Of a DNA stretch of 64,000 nt, positions 46,849 through 57,995 are shown one piece after another (position 1 is the stretch's first letter; each line of letters begins with the position of its first letter). The stretch is from positions 503,306,942 through 503,370,941 of the forward strand of contig NC_081410.1 of assembly GCF_030272615.1 (NCBI RefSeq), read 5' to 3'. This stretch comes from Cryptomeria japonica (taxonomy: Eukaryota > Streptophyta > Pinopsida > Cupressales > Cupressaceae). The notes beneath the pieces were generated by a model that searched no databases, had not been told where the DNA came from, and was given only the letters and a program-made list of their open reading frames with translations. The translations under genes were made by a program, and so were the position numbers.

Positions 46849-48713
46849 TGATAGGACTGAGAGGGGGAGGGGGGTTGAATCAGTCCAAAATTTAAAAATA
46901 GATTAATTATAAAATGTTAGACAATTCAAATAACCAGAAGACAACTAAGAGGTTGGGGGGGGGGAAGTGAATCAATTGTCACAGATTACCAGAACCATTA
47001 GCAATTTAAACTTTAATACCAGAACCCCAAATATTAATATTGGAATAGTACTTAAACCAATTAAGCATAAACAATAATCATAGAATAAAATCCATCCACA
47101 TAACACCAAGATTTGTATGTGGAAAACCCAATAAAGGGAAAAACCACAGTGGGAAGCCTACCCATAGTGAGATAATACTTTTGCTATAAGTATGTGAATT
47201 ACAATTGAGGGGCCTGCACTTGCAGGAAGGCCAACAACCTAGAGTAATTCTCTTACATAAACCCAATTTGATCTCCAATGATCAACCAACTCCTCTACTT
47301 GAACGATATTACATTATTCGCACATTACATTCCTTGACCATGACCTCTAACATTAACCATGATGATCTACAATGAGATCTTACATCTATATATACAAACC
47401 CTCGACCATAAACAATCATGTTGGCCACCAGAAAATAAACCAATTACATAATTACAAACCATGTCTGCCTAAGACCAAACAAATGATATCAACACATAAG
47501 ACATCTTGTAAATACATCAATAGGTCCTATCCACACGTTACATTAAAGTTGGTCCATAACCTAGAACATCCGGAACCCAATATAGGTTCACATGCCACAT
47601 CAATGATCTCCATCCACCAAGTCTTGAATATGAACACCAACAGCAGCTTGAAACTCCACCAGAAGCTGCACCAACAACACTTATGCAGTTCATCAAAGAT
47701 CCCCACCAAATGCTCTATCGGTGAAACCCTCGCCAGAACCTGAAACTAAGCTTCTAAGCAAGCATGATAAAATCCGATCACTTGACCAAAACCAACTGAC
47801 CAAATATGAGCATGATTATCATGAACAAGCCAATTCTATCACCAAACTATACCAAAGCCTACCAAATCATGTCGAATCCAAGTTAACCAGAAACCACTCA
47901 ACCTACCAGGACCAGAAGGGTGTCGATAAAGGATCAAAACAGCTAGTGTTGGCATCAATGACAAAACATCAATTCCACCAAATGGCCAACATAAACATCA
48001 CTAGTTATCATAGAAGTAAAAAATCAGTCATCAACACATGAACACGGAATTTATGTGGAAAGCCCAAACAGGGAAAAACCATAGTGAAAATCTAACTCAC
48101 AATATGAATATGAATGATTACAAATTTTTAGACTCACTGCCAAGGAGCAACAACACCTGGTAGAATTTCAAGACTAAGGAACACTACCTTAGGGAAAGAT
48201 ACATGGACTTGCACAACCAATGCTCATTTGTCAGGGCAAGAAACAAGTTGTTGTTGAAGAACTCACTATCAATCAACCACCAAGGAAATAGTAGAATTGA
48301 AAGTAAGAAGGATCTCTTGAACATGAAATTTCCCTTGAACAATTGGATCAAGTGACCAATATCAAGGCAAACATCTTTGATAACCATCACTATCCCAATA
48401 CAATCTCACTGAATATATCACCTTCAAAGCTTTGACTGTGCACTCTCAAATATGCTTGCACATCATTTGCATACTCTTCCCATCGATTCAAACACAATCC
48501 ATACAAAATTACTTTCAACTCATACATTTGTACTCCTTAAATATATAATAGATTATTAAAAAATTAATTGAGGGTCGACAAAAAATAGAATATGCATTAT
48601 TACACAAAATAAGCCACCAGAACCAAAAATATTCAAAGCAGTCCACTCTAGGAGAAAGAGGGGACCAAAACATATCAGAATACATCCTTCCATGATTAAT
48701 CCAATGATCCACA
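46849..48713 (-). repeat. Nested LTR fragments (minus orientation)
   Basis: Two LTR-end signatures (G-runs followed by TTGAATCA or TGAATCA) lie at about 46861-46885 and 46951-46975. Two box-1 copies (GTGGAAA...GGGAAAAACC) lie at 47117-47146 and 48054-48080. An LTR start-like TGTTGGCCATT (minus) lies at 47991. Two LTR pieces therefore seem to be interleaved, one probably inserted into another, but exact joints and target duplications could not be fixed. No coding motif was found. Confidence 0.55.
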
Positions 48714-49860
48714 TGTTGGAATCAATGAAAATTGAGAGGGGGAGGAGTGAATCAGTGTTCTGCAAATTTCAAACTTGTTATACTTATTCTTCAACCACCA
48801 AAATCATAAGAAAGAAAGTAAAGTGCAACAACACAATACAAGTAACCATGCAACCATAACAACAATATTTCTACATGGAAACCCAAATGGGAAAAACCAT
48901 TGTGGGATTTGAACCCACAATATTATTCCACTATGGCCAGTAGCAAAACAATATTACATAAGGGGGATGTACTTGCATTTAGGCACATTGCTTAGAGCTC
49001 ACAACTCAAGTTACAAAAACAGGGCAATAACCTCGGAGGAAGGCTCACTGCCTTACAAGAGATTACAAACTGATTACAATAAGTAGTGAACTAGAAAATA
49101 GCATCTGATTATACCAAAAATCAGTTTCGGTTAAGTGCAAAATGATCCGCTGTAAGTGATCTGCTTATCTACTCTGTTTTGATCTGCAACTGCTTACTGG
49201 ATCAACCAAGATCAAGATGCACACATGAAACTATGCTCAACTACTTCAAAATAGTCTACCACATCATATCTCGCACCAAATGCATCATCCAAATCAGACT
49301 TATATATCCACACATACAAAAATTAATCTTTCACAAGTCGACTTCACCAATTATCAAAATGTGAAACATATAGCTGCAAGTCGACTTAGATCTATTATCG
49401 AACCATATTTTGGACCCAAAATACAAGATCAAACACTTCCTATAGGTCTCACATATCACCCCAAACACATTTCCAATCACCAAAATCAACTTAAAGAATT
49501 CAGACACACAATACACCACCAAACATGAAGAATACTTTGCTTTACCGCTCTACCGGATACTAGATCTTAAAACATGCATAGGAATTAACATCAGAGGGTG
49601 GATTGTCATGATAATATGCTTCATATACCCAACCAACTAATCATTGATCACCAAAACCAAAACCTGCTTCACCAGAAATGACGAAACTGTATTGACAATC
49701 CTAATCCAGAAATAATTATCCAAGACATCTGGTTAGCCAAAAATTCATACCAGATTAGATCAGTAGGCTGAGTTGCCATCAATGACAACTCCTAAGAGTC
49801 TCCAAGGATCAAGAAACACCAATATTCACTAGAGCATCACTAGAACATCAAATGCCAACA
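48714..49860 (-). repeat. 3' LTR of element A
   Basis: 1147 bp. The minus strand starts TGTTGGCATTTGATG at 49860, next to a polypurine tract AAAGGGGGAGAT at 49861-49872. It ends TTCCAACA at 48714, giving TGTTGG...CCAACA termini. It holds the C-run box (about 48733-48752) and the GGGTTTCCA-type box (48873-48900). Confidence 0.75.
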
Positions 49861-50130
49861 ATCTCCCCCTTTGGCATTGATGGCAACACAGGTGCAAAAT
49901 GATAAGTATCCTAAAATCTACAAAACACCAAAAATCTAAATCTTGTACACTCAATCTATCTGACTCCCTCTGAACTACTTCCTCCATTTTTCACTTCTCT
50001 CTCTCCCCCTTTGAAATCAATGGAAAAGGGTGGGAATCTACAAAAACTCAAAAGAATGAATGAATGCAATTGTTTACAAGGACTTTAAGATGTTAGAGTA
50101 AGTAACCTTTAAGGATTTCAGATACTTGTT
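49861..50130 (-). other. Polypurine tract and spacer of element A
   Basis: The non-coding tail between the end of the ORFx fragment and the 3' LTR. The polypurine tract AAAGGGGGAGAT (49861-49872) has the same AATGCCAA/TTGGCATT flanks as in B and G. A second short purine run (AAAGGGGGAGAG, minus strand, about 50003-50014) lies upstream. Confidence 0.6.
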
Positions 50131-50445
50131 TCATCCTCCCGGGAAACACTCCAAAACACTTATTAGGGCACTGTACATGAATGCATGAATCTCAAGACTT
50201 TGAAGATCAGATGGCATCGGTTTACCTAAGGCACTTATTGCATCTAGTTGTGCTCCCAACAAGGTATCCATCTAGGGAGTTATCAAACTCCTCAGTTCTC
50301 CTACTCTGCTCAACATTTTCTCCTTGTCCTTATTCAAACTATTTATTTTATTAGTATAATCCAAAATTTGTGCTTCAAGTGAACTCGGAAAGATCAGTTG
50401 AGGTGCAAAACAATGACCGATATCGGTTCTTACCCTCAAGATCTT
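50131..50445 (-). pseudogene. Element A ORFx, C-terminal part (left of insertion B)
   Basis: The minus-strand frame continues the ORFx product of element A after interruption by B. A coiled-coil-like stretch (ILDYTNKINSLNKDKEKML) leads to a TAG and then the C-terminal sequence to TGA at 50131-50133. Joining it to 58001 and leftward requires one frame change close to the joint. Confidence 0.6.
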
Positions 50446-50450
50446 TTATC

Positions 50451-51619
50451 TATTGGCATTTTTGATGATGATGTTGTGATTGTCATTGATGGAAACACAC
50501 TTTCTTTGAGATCACTTTTTGTATGTATGAGTTATGCTCAACTGGTATTTGTTCCAATTGGTATTATGTATTATAGTCTTTAGACTATCGGTGTTTTGCA
50601 GAAAGTGTTTACTAATCTCAAGCAGTATGAAGACCCAAGCGGTATGAAGACTCAAGCAGTTTGAGGATCCCAAAGCGGTACAAAAGAATAAAGTGGTTGT
50701 TATCATTTTTCCCAGTCTTCATTTTGACAAACCGGTAATTGGTAAAATGTGTGAACCGGTAATTGGTAAATGTATGAACTGGTATTACTCTATGATGAGT
50801 TACCAACCGGTATTTTTGTGATGAGTTATCATCCACCGACACTTTGGTGGTGATTCTGTGCCATGTTATCAAATGTGTCTAGATGCATTGAACCTAGGAA
50901 CTTGCAATGTAATCCTATTGGACCGACATGAAATCAGATTCCTTTATAAGGACATCATGTCTAGGGTTTTGGTGGTTGTTAGGGTTTTAGGTGGTTGATG
51001 AGGTTTTTGTGTGTGCGATCACAGAAGGAGATTAGGTCTGTGTGAAGAAACAGAGTGTGGAGATTTTGAAGATTGAAGTAATGTTGAAATGCATTAACAA
51101 TGAGCTATCAAGGATCTAACCAAGCATACTATGCTAGTATTTAGATCACTCACTTGTTGATTACTCACATCTTCGACAAGTCTGAAACCCTTAACCAGGT
51201 AGGCCTGAAAATCCTTTGTAAATCCTCTAACAAGGTGGTTCACAATTGTGGATCTGAAATCCTCTCACAAGGTAGTCTTTAATCGGACTTATCTCCTAAC
51301 AAAGATTGAGATTCCTAATAGGATATGTTCTAGTGAAGAACATTGTATGACCTTAACCGGTCTAGTTACTATTCTGTAGATAGTTACTTGTGAGTTTCAT
51401 CTCACCGTTGTTTTTCCCATTTAGGTTTCCACGTCAAAATCTCTTGTGTTATGGTGATTGTGCTCATGTGGGTGAATGCCTTATTTGTTGTTTGGTTTGC
51501 ATTTGTCTTAACCGGTTTGTTAGTAAAACTATTATACCGGTTTAGTGCTAAACTATTTAAGTGTTTGAGTTCAGTAATTTTTGGTATACTAATTCACCCC
51601 CCTCTCTTAGTATTCATCA
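50451..51619 (+). repeat. 5' LTR of element B
   Basis: 1169 bp. It starts TATTGGCATT, where the 3' LTR has TGTTGGCATT (a G-to-A change at the terminus), and ends CATCA. It carries the TTTTTCCC...GGTTTCCACGT box (51407-51434) and the TTCACCCCCC box (about 51593-51602). It keeps about 160 bp that are deleted from the 3' LTR. Confidence 0.9.
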
Positions 51620-51621
51620 AT

Positions 51622-51633
51622 TGGTATCAGAGA
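51622..51633 (+). promoter_or_regulatory. Primer-binding site of element B
   Basis: TGGTATCAGAGA, matching 11 of 12 positions of the initiator-Met primer site, 2 nt after the 5' LTR. Confidence 0.8.
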
Positions 51634-51664
51634 AAACCTTTCTATAAGTTTAACCATTTGGAAG

Positions 51665-52949
51665 GATATATGGGAGAATACACTGAGGGAGCTTACTCAT
51701 CGTCTCACTCAGACCGAGAAAGCCTTTGATGAACTCAAAGTCAAATATAAAGCCTCTCTAGCAAAGAGAAGAGAGCATGCTGAGAAATTGATGGAGCTTA
51801 CTGAAAATAGTTCTTCCGATGAAGCAGACATGGAAGCCCTAGTTGAAGAAGTTGAAAAATTGAATGAATCTAATGCTAACCTAAGAAGGGAACTAGAAGG
51901 ACTGACTATCAGAATGTGTCAAGAGCTTGAGAACCGAAGGAAAGCTGAAGATCTGGTAAAAGACAAAGATCATGAGATCTCCAAGCTGAAGCAAGAAATC
52001 AGTGCACTTATGGCTCATCTCCAAGAGAGTAAAGTGGAAAAAGAAGAAATGCAAGGTGAACTAAATAGGGCTATTTATGATAATGCAACCTTGAAGGAAT
52101 CCAATACTGCTATTTCCAAAGAACTCACTGAGTCAAAGGAAATACTTGCCAAATTCAATAAGAGTACTGTTAAGCTAGAACAAAAGCTTGAATAAGCAAA
52201 ACCGGTAAGGAATACTAGTGGCCTTGGTTTTTCTGGTTATGAGGAAGGTGAGACCTCTGGAACAAAAGATGGAGCATCAAAGAAGAAACCGATACCAAAG
52301 GATAAAGGTAAGCAAAAGTTCAAACCTGTTTTCTTTAATTGTCTCAAGGAAGGACACACTGCCAATGTATGTAGAAGTAAGGCTTACAATAATTTTCCCT
52401 ACTTTCTAAACAATAAGCCTAGATCCAATAGATTCAATGGTAACTGTTATGCATGCAACAAGTTTGGGCATAGAGCATTTGAATGCAGGTCTGTTATACA
52501 CAACACTAGAAGATATCCTCAAAGGATTCAATGAGTTTTTCCTGAATCCTCTGTGAACCGGAATCCAAACCAGTATAATGCCTATGACCATCAGTCAGGT
52601 GGTGGTGGCTATCAAGTGGCAACCAGTTGGAGAGAAACCTATTTGATTTGCCATGGTAGTAGTCACACTGTTGCAGCATGTAGGAGGAAGAGTGGTAGAA
52701 TGAACAATGGACCATGGAGAACACTTGGGAGTGGTATGCTATCATTGCAACAAACTGGGACACCCTGCCAGAACCTGCAGAATGAGAAAGAACATATCAG
52801 ATGATATACCAGTCACTCCGGAAGGAAATATTGATGTTGAAACTATTCAAGAAGATATGAAGACAACATGGAAGAAGAAACCTGAAGAAGTGTCACAAGA
52901 AGAACCGGTTTCTGCACCTAGTGTGGAAGTCGCTGAACCGACAAACTAA
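51665..52949 (+). pseudogene. Element B gag-like protein with coiled coil and four zinc-knuckle boxes
   Basis: One phase runs from about 51665 through a TAA (52193) to about 52750; after a frameshift another phase carries on to TAA at 52949. The first ~170 codons form a long Glu/Lys/Leu coiled coil. Four CX2CX4HX4C-type boxes follow. Two are complete (CYACNKFGHRAFEC and CYHCNKLGHPARTC); two lack the first Cys (NCLKEGHTANVC and ICHGSSHTVAAC). The capsid-type domain of ordinary copia Gag is not obvious upstream. The knuckles imply nucleic-acid binding, as in Gag nucleocapsid. A Pro/Glu-rich tail ends the frame. Known plant copia Gags usually have one knuckle, so this is expanded. Confidence 0.75.
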
Positions 52950-53391
52950 GCTTCAAAAAAGCTTAGGGGGAACAAATCAGTGAAATGTTTCGAACCCCTA
53001 GTTTACACCGGTAAAAGACCTTAACCGATATGTATTACTTGTCAATCGACAGAAGACTGGAAACAGTAAAAAGAAAAATTAGGGTTTATAACCTAATAGT
53101 GGAGCATTTATTATGGTAGGTGAAGAATTTTTTTAAAAGAGATTTTCAAGTCATTTTCACTTATCAATTTGCAAGCGAAGAAATTCTCAAGTGCAGAGCA
53201 ACCAAAGGTGATTTGTTTTACGATTCAGAGAGATTTCAAAACTTTGAAGTAGAATCCGGAGATAGTATCAATCAGTCAAGTGAAGAACACTAAGCGGTGT
53301 TCCAAGCAACTGAAGTGGTGTGTTGCAAGCTTCAGTGTCAAAGCCCTAAATCTTGATTTGTGAAGGTATTTTTTGAGTTTCTTTGTTTATC
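52950..53391 (+). other. Spacer where pol would be expected in element B
   Basis: Only about 440 bp separate gag from ORFx. A purine-rich AAAGCTTAGGGGGAAC follows the gag stop. No remnant of protease, integrase or RT could be recognised, so pol was lost cleanly or was never present in this lineage. Confidence 0.6.
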
Positions 53392-56300
53392 ATGGCTTCT
53401 ACATCACACTCCAGTTCAAGTGCACCTAGTGATTCAATAGATTTCATACAAAGGAAGATGAAATACAATGCCCTATCCTAGATACCTGCTGGTGTTATAG
53501 TTGAGGAAGGTATTTTAGATTATATTGATTGCAAAATAGAAGACCTAGGATCTCTAGTGATCCATTCTTAGTTAAGTTTATTCTGCAGGAATGACAAGAA
53601 GATCAAACTGGGATATAGCATCCTTGAAAGAAAGAAAATTCACAATGCAGTCTATTTTCTTGAAGAATTCACAGAAGATCACACCCGCATTATCCTAAGA
53701 AGAGTGCATGGTGACAAAATGTATCTTGAGCAGACACATGACATCACATTGGAAGTGATTCATGCCATCATCGGTTTCTGTAACGTTGGAGAAGTACCAA
53801 CCCTAAGGAAAGTCATTAAGACGGAAATGACCAAGATCACCAGTTCTATGAGTGACCAATGGGGAATGACCATTAACACCATCAAGGATGATTTGGTCAA
53901 ATATGCCTGCATGGTGATTGGATACCAGACATTCTGTGCTATTAGAATAAACTCCATCTCTACAGCAGTGGTGTATGAAACGTACACAATGATCATGGAA
54001 GATGCATCATTTGATCTATGCACCTATATGTAGAGGCAACTTCTGGTAAACTCGAAATCTATCAAACAGGATAATGCCTTAAGATTTAAATTTGGACAAC
54101 TGTTAGTAGGTTTGTTTTTCTATTTTCAAGGCTTTTTTTTGGGAGTCGGTGATATACAATGGTTTGTTGACCAATCGGTTACCAAGCAAATCAGAGAAAG
54201 TCTTCAAGTGGTAGGAACCGGTTATCCTGAAGTCCTGAACAAATACTTTGATGAATGCAGATGCAAGATGAGCCAGAGGATGAGAATATCTGGTGATATT
54301 TTCAAGAAGTATGAAGAGGACATCTGCTTTATCATCATAGTAGATGAGTGCATAATGGAGGCGGTTGAGCCCAGAAAGGAAGAAGTGGAGTCCATGGGAT
54401 ATGAGGTGATGTATGACATGCTTGATGTGTATGCCTCTACCCTACTTGCCTCACCTCTTGATCCAAAGAAGAAGAGAACCGACACCTACTTGGAGAGGGT
54501 AACACTGGTTGAAGAACCTTCAGTGAAGAAAGGAAAGGCAGTGCCATCGGTATCAGTACCAGTTACTTCAGCAAGTCCTAAAGTGACCAAGTGGTCACCA
54601 GCCAAGAAGAAACCGGAAGTTGCACCTGCCAAGATCTTTGAAAGAAAGCGGAAAACTAAGATTACCTCACTAGATTCTGAGGATACAGAACTTGAGGTAC
54701 AGCCTAAAAAGACTAGGCAAATGAGGAAGAAGACAAAGACAACCAACAATGAACCGACATCATCAGCACTAGTAAATATAGACATTTCCTCTTACAAACC
54801 ATTGACACATTGTTAAAGAACTATCAAGAATATTAGGAGAAAAGTGCTAAGTGATTTAATAGATCATTTTGATGATTTTAATGACAATGAAAAGGAGGAA
54901 GTTGAACAGGAAGTTATTCAATATTTATGTATTAATGACCGGTCGCCATCAGAAATTAGATCCGTGACACTAGATTCTTTATATAATTCTTTAGATAACA
55001 AATGGCACATTGCCATAGAAAAGGAACAGGAAATAAGAAAAAAAAAACTTGCACAATATTTTCCTGATGTGTCAAATTTAGAGCTATATGAAGTTATGGA
55101 TAAATACAAAGGCCTCTTCTTCATGAGAAGAAGAAGACTCTTGTAACTGGAAGGGAAAGCTCTTGAAGTGGTAAAAGATACACACTCACATGCCAAAGCT
55201 GCTCTAAGGTTGCACCAAGTGTCTAAAGCCAACAAGAAGGTTGAGCAAGAATCAGAAACTAGAAAACCGGATGAGGTATATGACAGTGAAGGAGAACCAG
55301 TCACTGAACAGATGGACACAATTGACATTGATTCTTTAGATGGTGAAAATGTCACTCCAGATGCAGCAAAGGAAAAGGCTGATAAAGAGAGAGTGGACAA
55401 AGAAAAATAGGACAAAGAAAATGCTAATAAAGTGCAAGCGGAGAAAGAGAAAAAGAATCAAGAGGAAGAGAAGAAGAAATAGGAAGAGGAGAAGAAGAAA
55501 CAGGAAGAGGAGAAGAAGAAAAAGGAAGAGGAGAAGAAGAAAAAGGAAGAGGAGAAAAAGAAATAGGAAGAGGAGGAGAAGAGAAAAGAAGAAGAGAAAA
55601 GGAAACAAAAAGAGGAGAAGAGGAAACAGGAAGAGGAGAAGAAGAAAAAGGAAGAGGTGAAGAAGAAAAAGGAAGAGAAGAAGAGGAAACAGGAAGAGGA
55701 GAAGAAGAAAGAAGAGAAGTAGAAGGAAGAAGAAAGGAAGAAGGATGAAGAGAAGAAAAAGAAAGAAGCAGAGGAACAACAGAAGGTAGAAGAGGAAAAG
55801 AAAAAAGCCAAAGCAAAGAAGGAAGCAACAAAGAGTACACATGTGGAGACACCAAAGGTAACTGGTAGTCAAGCCAAACCGGCTACCAGTCCCATTAATC
55901 TCCAATTTGCAAATGAATCGGAGCTAGTCCAAAGCATTAAGCTTGCTCAAGAGCGACTAGAAGCTTTAAGGAGGAAAAAGGAGCAAGGCGTTATTCAAAT
56001 TGTGGTGGATACACTTACCAGTTTGATTCCCGATACCAACCTCCCCAGTACCGATTCCTCTTTGGCCCAGCTAAAACTTCTATGCACAATCATGGAGGAC
56101 CAAGTATAAAGTCTAGAAGAGGTTGCTGAAGCTAACACACAGAAGAAGCATCAAAAGGCACTATACACTGCCTTAGTGAAGAAATTGAACGAGCTCCAGT
56201 GTGAACTTTAGAAAGAGCAGAAAGACATAAGAGATGCTATGGATGAGGGGAAATTACTGCTCAGTAAGATAAGTCAACCCCATCTATTCTATGATGATGT

Positions 56301-56703
56301 GCTTGCACAGAAAGAAAAACTGCAATATGATTTGTAGGCATTTATAAGCACCTTCAAAACGCCCTATGATTCTTTTACTACATATGGGCAAACTGTTCAC
56401 CGGTTTCAGCTCCAGTCCACCAGAATTGAGTTAGAGATCAACAACCGGACCAGAGATTTGTAGGAACTTCAACTGGTTCTACTACCAAGACTGCAAATAC
56501 TTCAGAAATGCTATCTCAATGTGGATGCCTTAACAGTCACTCAAGAGATGAGCACCATTGATGCCATGGAAGAATAGGTATCCCAGATGCAAATAGAAAG
56601 TGAGGTGGCTACCTGATTACTTGAATCATGGTCCTTATCCATGAAGACCTTCATGCAGGATTTTAAATCAGTTTTTGATAAGTTTTACTCATTATTGTCA
56701 TAA
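53392..56703 (+). pseudogene. Element B ORFx: 1103-codon protein of unknown function
   Basis: A single frame from ATG (53392) to TAA (56701-56703), with 15 in-frame stops (11 TAG, 3 TAA, 1 TGA) and no frameshift. Parts: a Ser-rich start (MASTSHSSSS); a mostly helical domain to about codon 380, with a hydrophobic LLVGLFFYFQGFFLG stretch (about codons 238-252) and the words KYEEDICF and MGYEV; a Lys/Pro-rich basic linker (about 380-460); an acidic helical part; a Glu/Lys heptad-repeat region (about 685-805); and a C-terminal coiled coil with AMDEGKLLL. Position between gag and the polypurine tract recalls the extra ORF of Sirevirus-type copia elements. I recognise no enzyme motif. Homologous words occur in element A. 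Confidence 0.75.
55441..55810 (+). repeat. 21 bp minisatellite coding Glu/Lys heptads
   Basis: A purine-only 21 bp unit (GAAGAGGAGAAGAAGAAACAG-like, cited here only by its coded heptad EEEKKKQ or EEEKKKK) repeats with drift inside ORFx. It would form a long charged helix. Opposite-strand frames across it are Phe/Ser/Leu-rich shadows. Confidence 0.85.
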
Positions 56704-56973
56704 ACATTTATTATATTAATGATAATGAGAAACAGGGGTTATTCTGCAATACTTTGTCATTGTTGGCAAAGGGGGAGTAGTATTTTTGTATTTAAAATTT
56801 TGGTGAATGCTATGTATACTTTCATGTTATCTCTTTAAGGAAGTAGTATACATTGTATTTTCTGCAAAAGGGATAGTGTATATGTTTAGGGGGAATAATT
56901 TTGATTATGGCATATTTTTTCGCTGTAAAACACTTAGAAGTCAAAATTTTTCCAAAGTGTTGCCATCAATGCC

Positions 56974-56985
56974 AAAGGGGGAGAT
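56974..56985 (+). other. Polypurine tract of element B
   Basis: AAAGGGGGAGAT immediately precedes the 3' LTR start (TGTTGGCATT, 56986). Flanked by AATGCCAA and TTGGCATT, an 8 bp inverted repeat. A related purine run (AAAGGGGGAGTA) lies upstream at about 56767. Confidence 0.85.
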
Positions 56986-57995
56986 TGTTGGCATTTTTTA
57001 TGATGGTGTTGTGATTGTCATTGATGGACACACACTTGCTTTGAGATCACTTTTTGTATGTATGAGTTATGCCCAACCGGTATTTGTTCCAACCGGTATT
57101 ATGTATTATAGGCTTTAGACTATCAGTGTTTTGCAGAAAGTGTTTACCGATCTCAAGCGGTATGAAGACCCAAGCGGTATGAAGACTCAAGTGGTTTGAG
57201 GATTCCAAAGCGGTACAAAAGAACAAAGTGGTTGTTATCATTTTTCCCAGTCTTCATTTTGACAAACTGATAATTGGTAAAATGTGTGAACCGGTAATTG
57301 GTAAATGTATGAACCGGTATTACTCTGTGATGAGTTACCAACCGGTATTTTTGTGATGAGTTATCATCCACCAACACTTTGGCGGTGATTCTGTGCCATG
57401 TTACCAAATGTGTCCAGATGCACTGAACCTAGGAACTTGCAATGCAATCCTATTGGACCGACATGAAATCAGATTCCTTTATAAGGACATCATGTCTAGG
57501 GTTTTGGTGGTTGTTAGGGTTTTAGGTGGTTGATGAGGTTTTTGTGTGTGCGATCATAGAAGGAGATTAGGTCTATGTGAAGAAACAAAGTGTGGATATT
57601 TTGAAGACTGAAGTAATGCTGGAATGCATTAACAATGAGCTATCAAGGATCTAGCCAAGCATATTATGCTAGTATTTAGATCACTCACTTGTTGATTACT
57701 CACATCTTTGACAAGTTTGAAAATCTTAACTAGTTAGGCCTGACAAAGCCTTTGTAAATCCTCTAACAAGGTGGTTCACAACTATGGATCTGAAATCCTC
57801 TCACAAGGTAGTCTTTAATCGGACTTATCTCCTAATAGAGATTGATATTCCTAATAGGATCTGTTCTGGTGAAGAACATTGGATGACCGGTTTATTAGTA
57901 AAACTGTTATACCGATTTACTACTAAATTGTTTAAGTGTTTGAGTTCAGTAATTTTTGGTATACTAATTCACCCCCCCCCTCTTAGTATTCATCA
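56986..57995 (+). repeat. 3' LTR of element B
   Basis: 1010 bp. Same ends as the 5' LTR but missing about 160 bp. In the 5' LTR the missing part lies between two copies of TTAACCGGT (about 51353 and 51508), consistent with deletion between short direct repeats. Box 1 is therefore absent, while the C-run box remains (57971-57982). Confidence 0.9.

Noticed and set aside
47372-48041. Two plus-strand frames of 123 and 106 codons
   Set aside because: They run antisense through LTR fragments whose termini and boxes are recognisable; no motif.
55336-55905. Long minus-strand frames rich in Phe, Leu and Ser
   Set aside because: They are the complement of the purine-only heptad repeat of ORFx; low complexity, no independent support.
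53392-56703. Reassigned TAG codon (TAG read as Gln) to explain an otherwise open 3.3 kb frame
   Set aside because: The plant setting, the TAA and TGA stops in the same frame, and similar single TAGs in the LINE and other elements fit C-to-T decay better. The two intact genes read normally.
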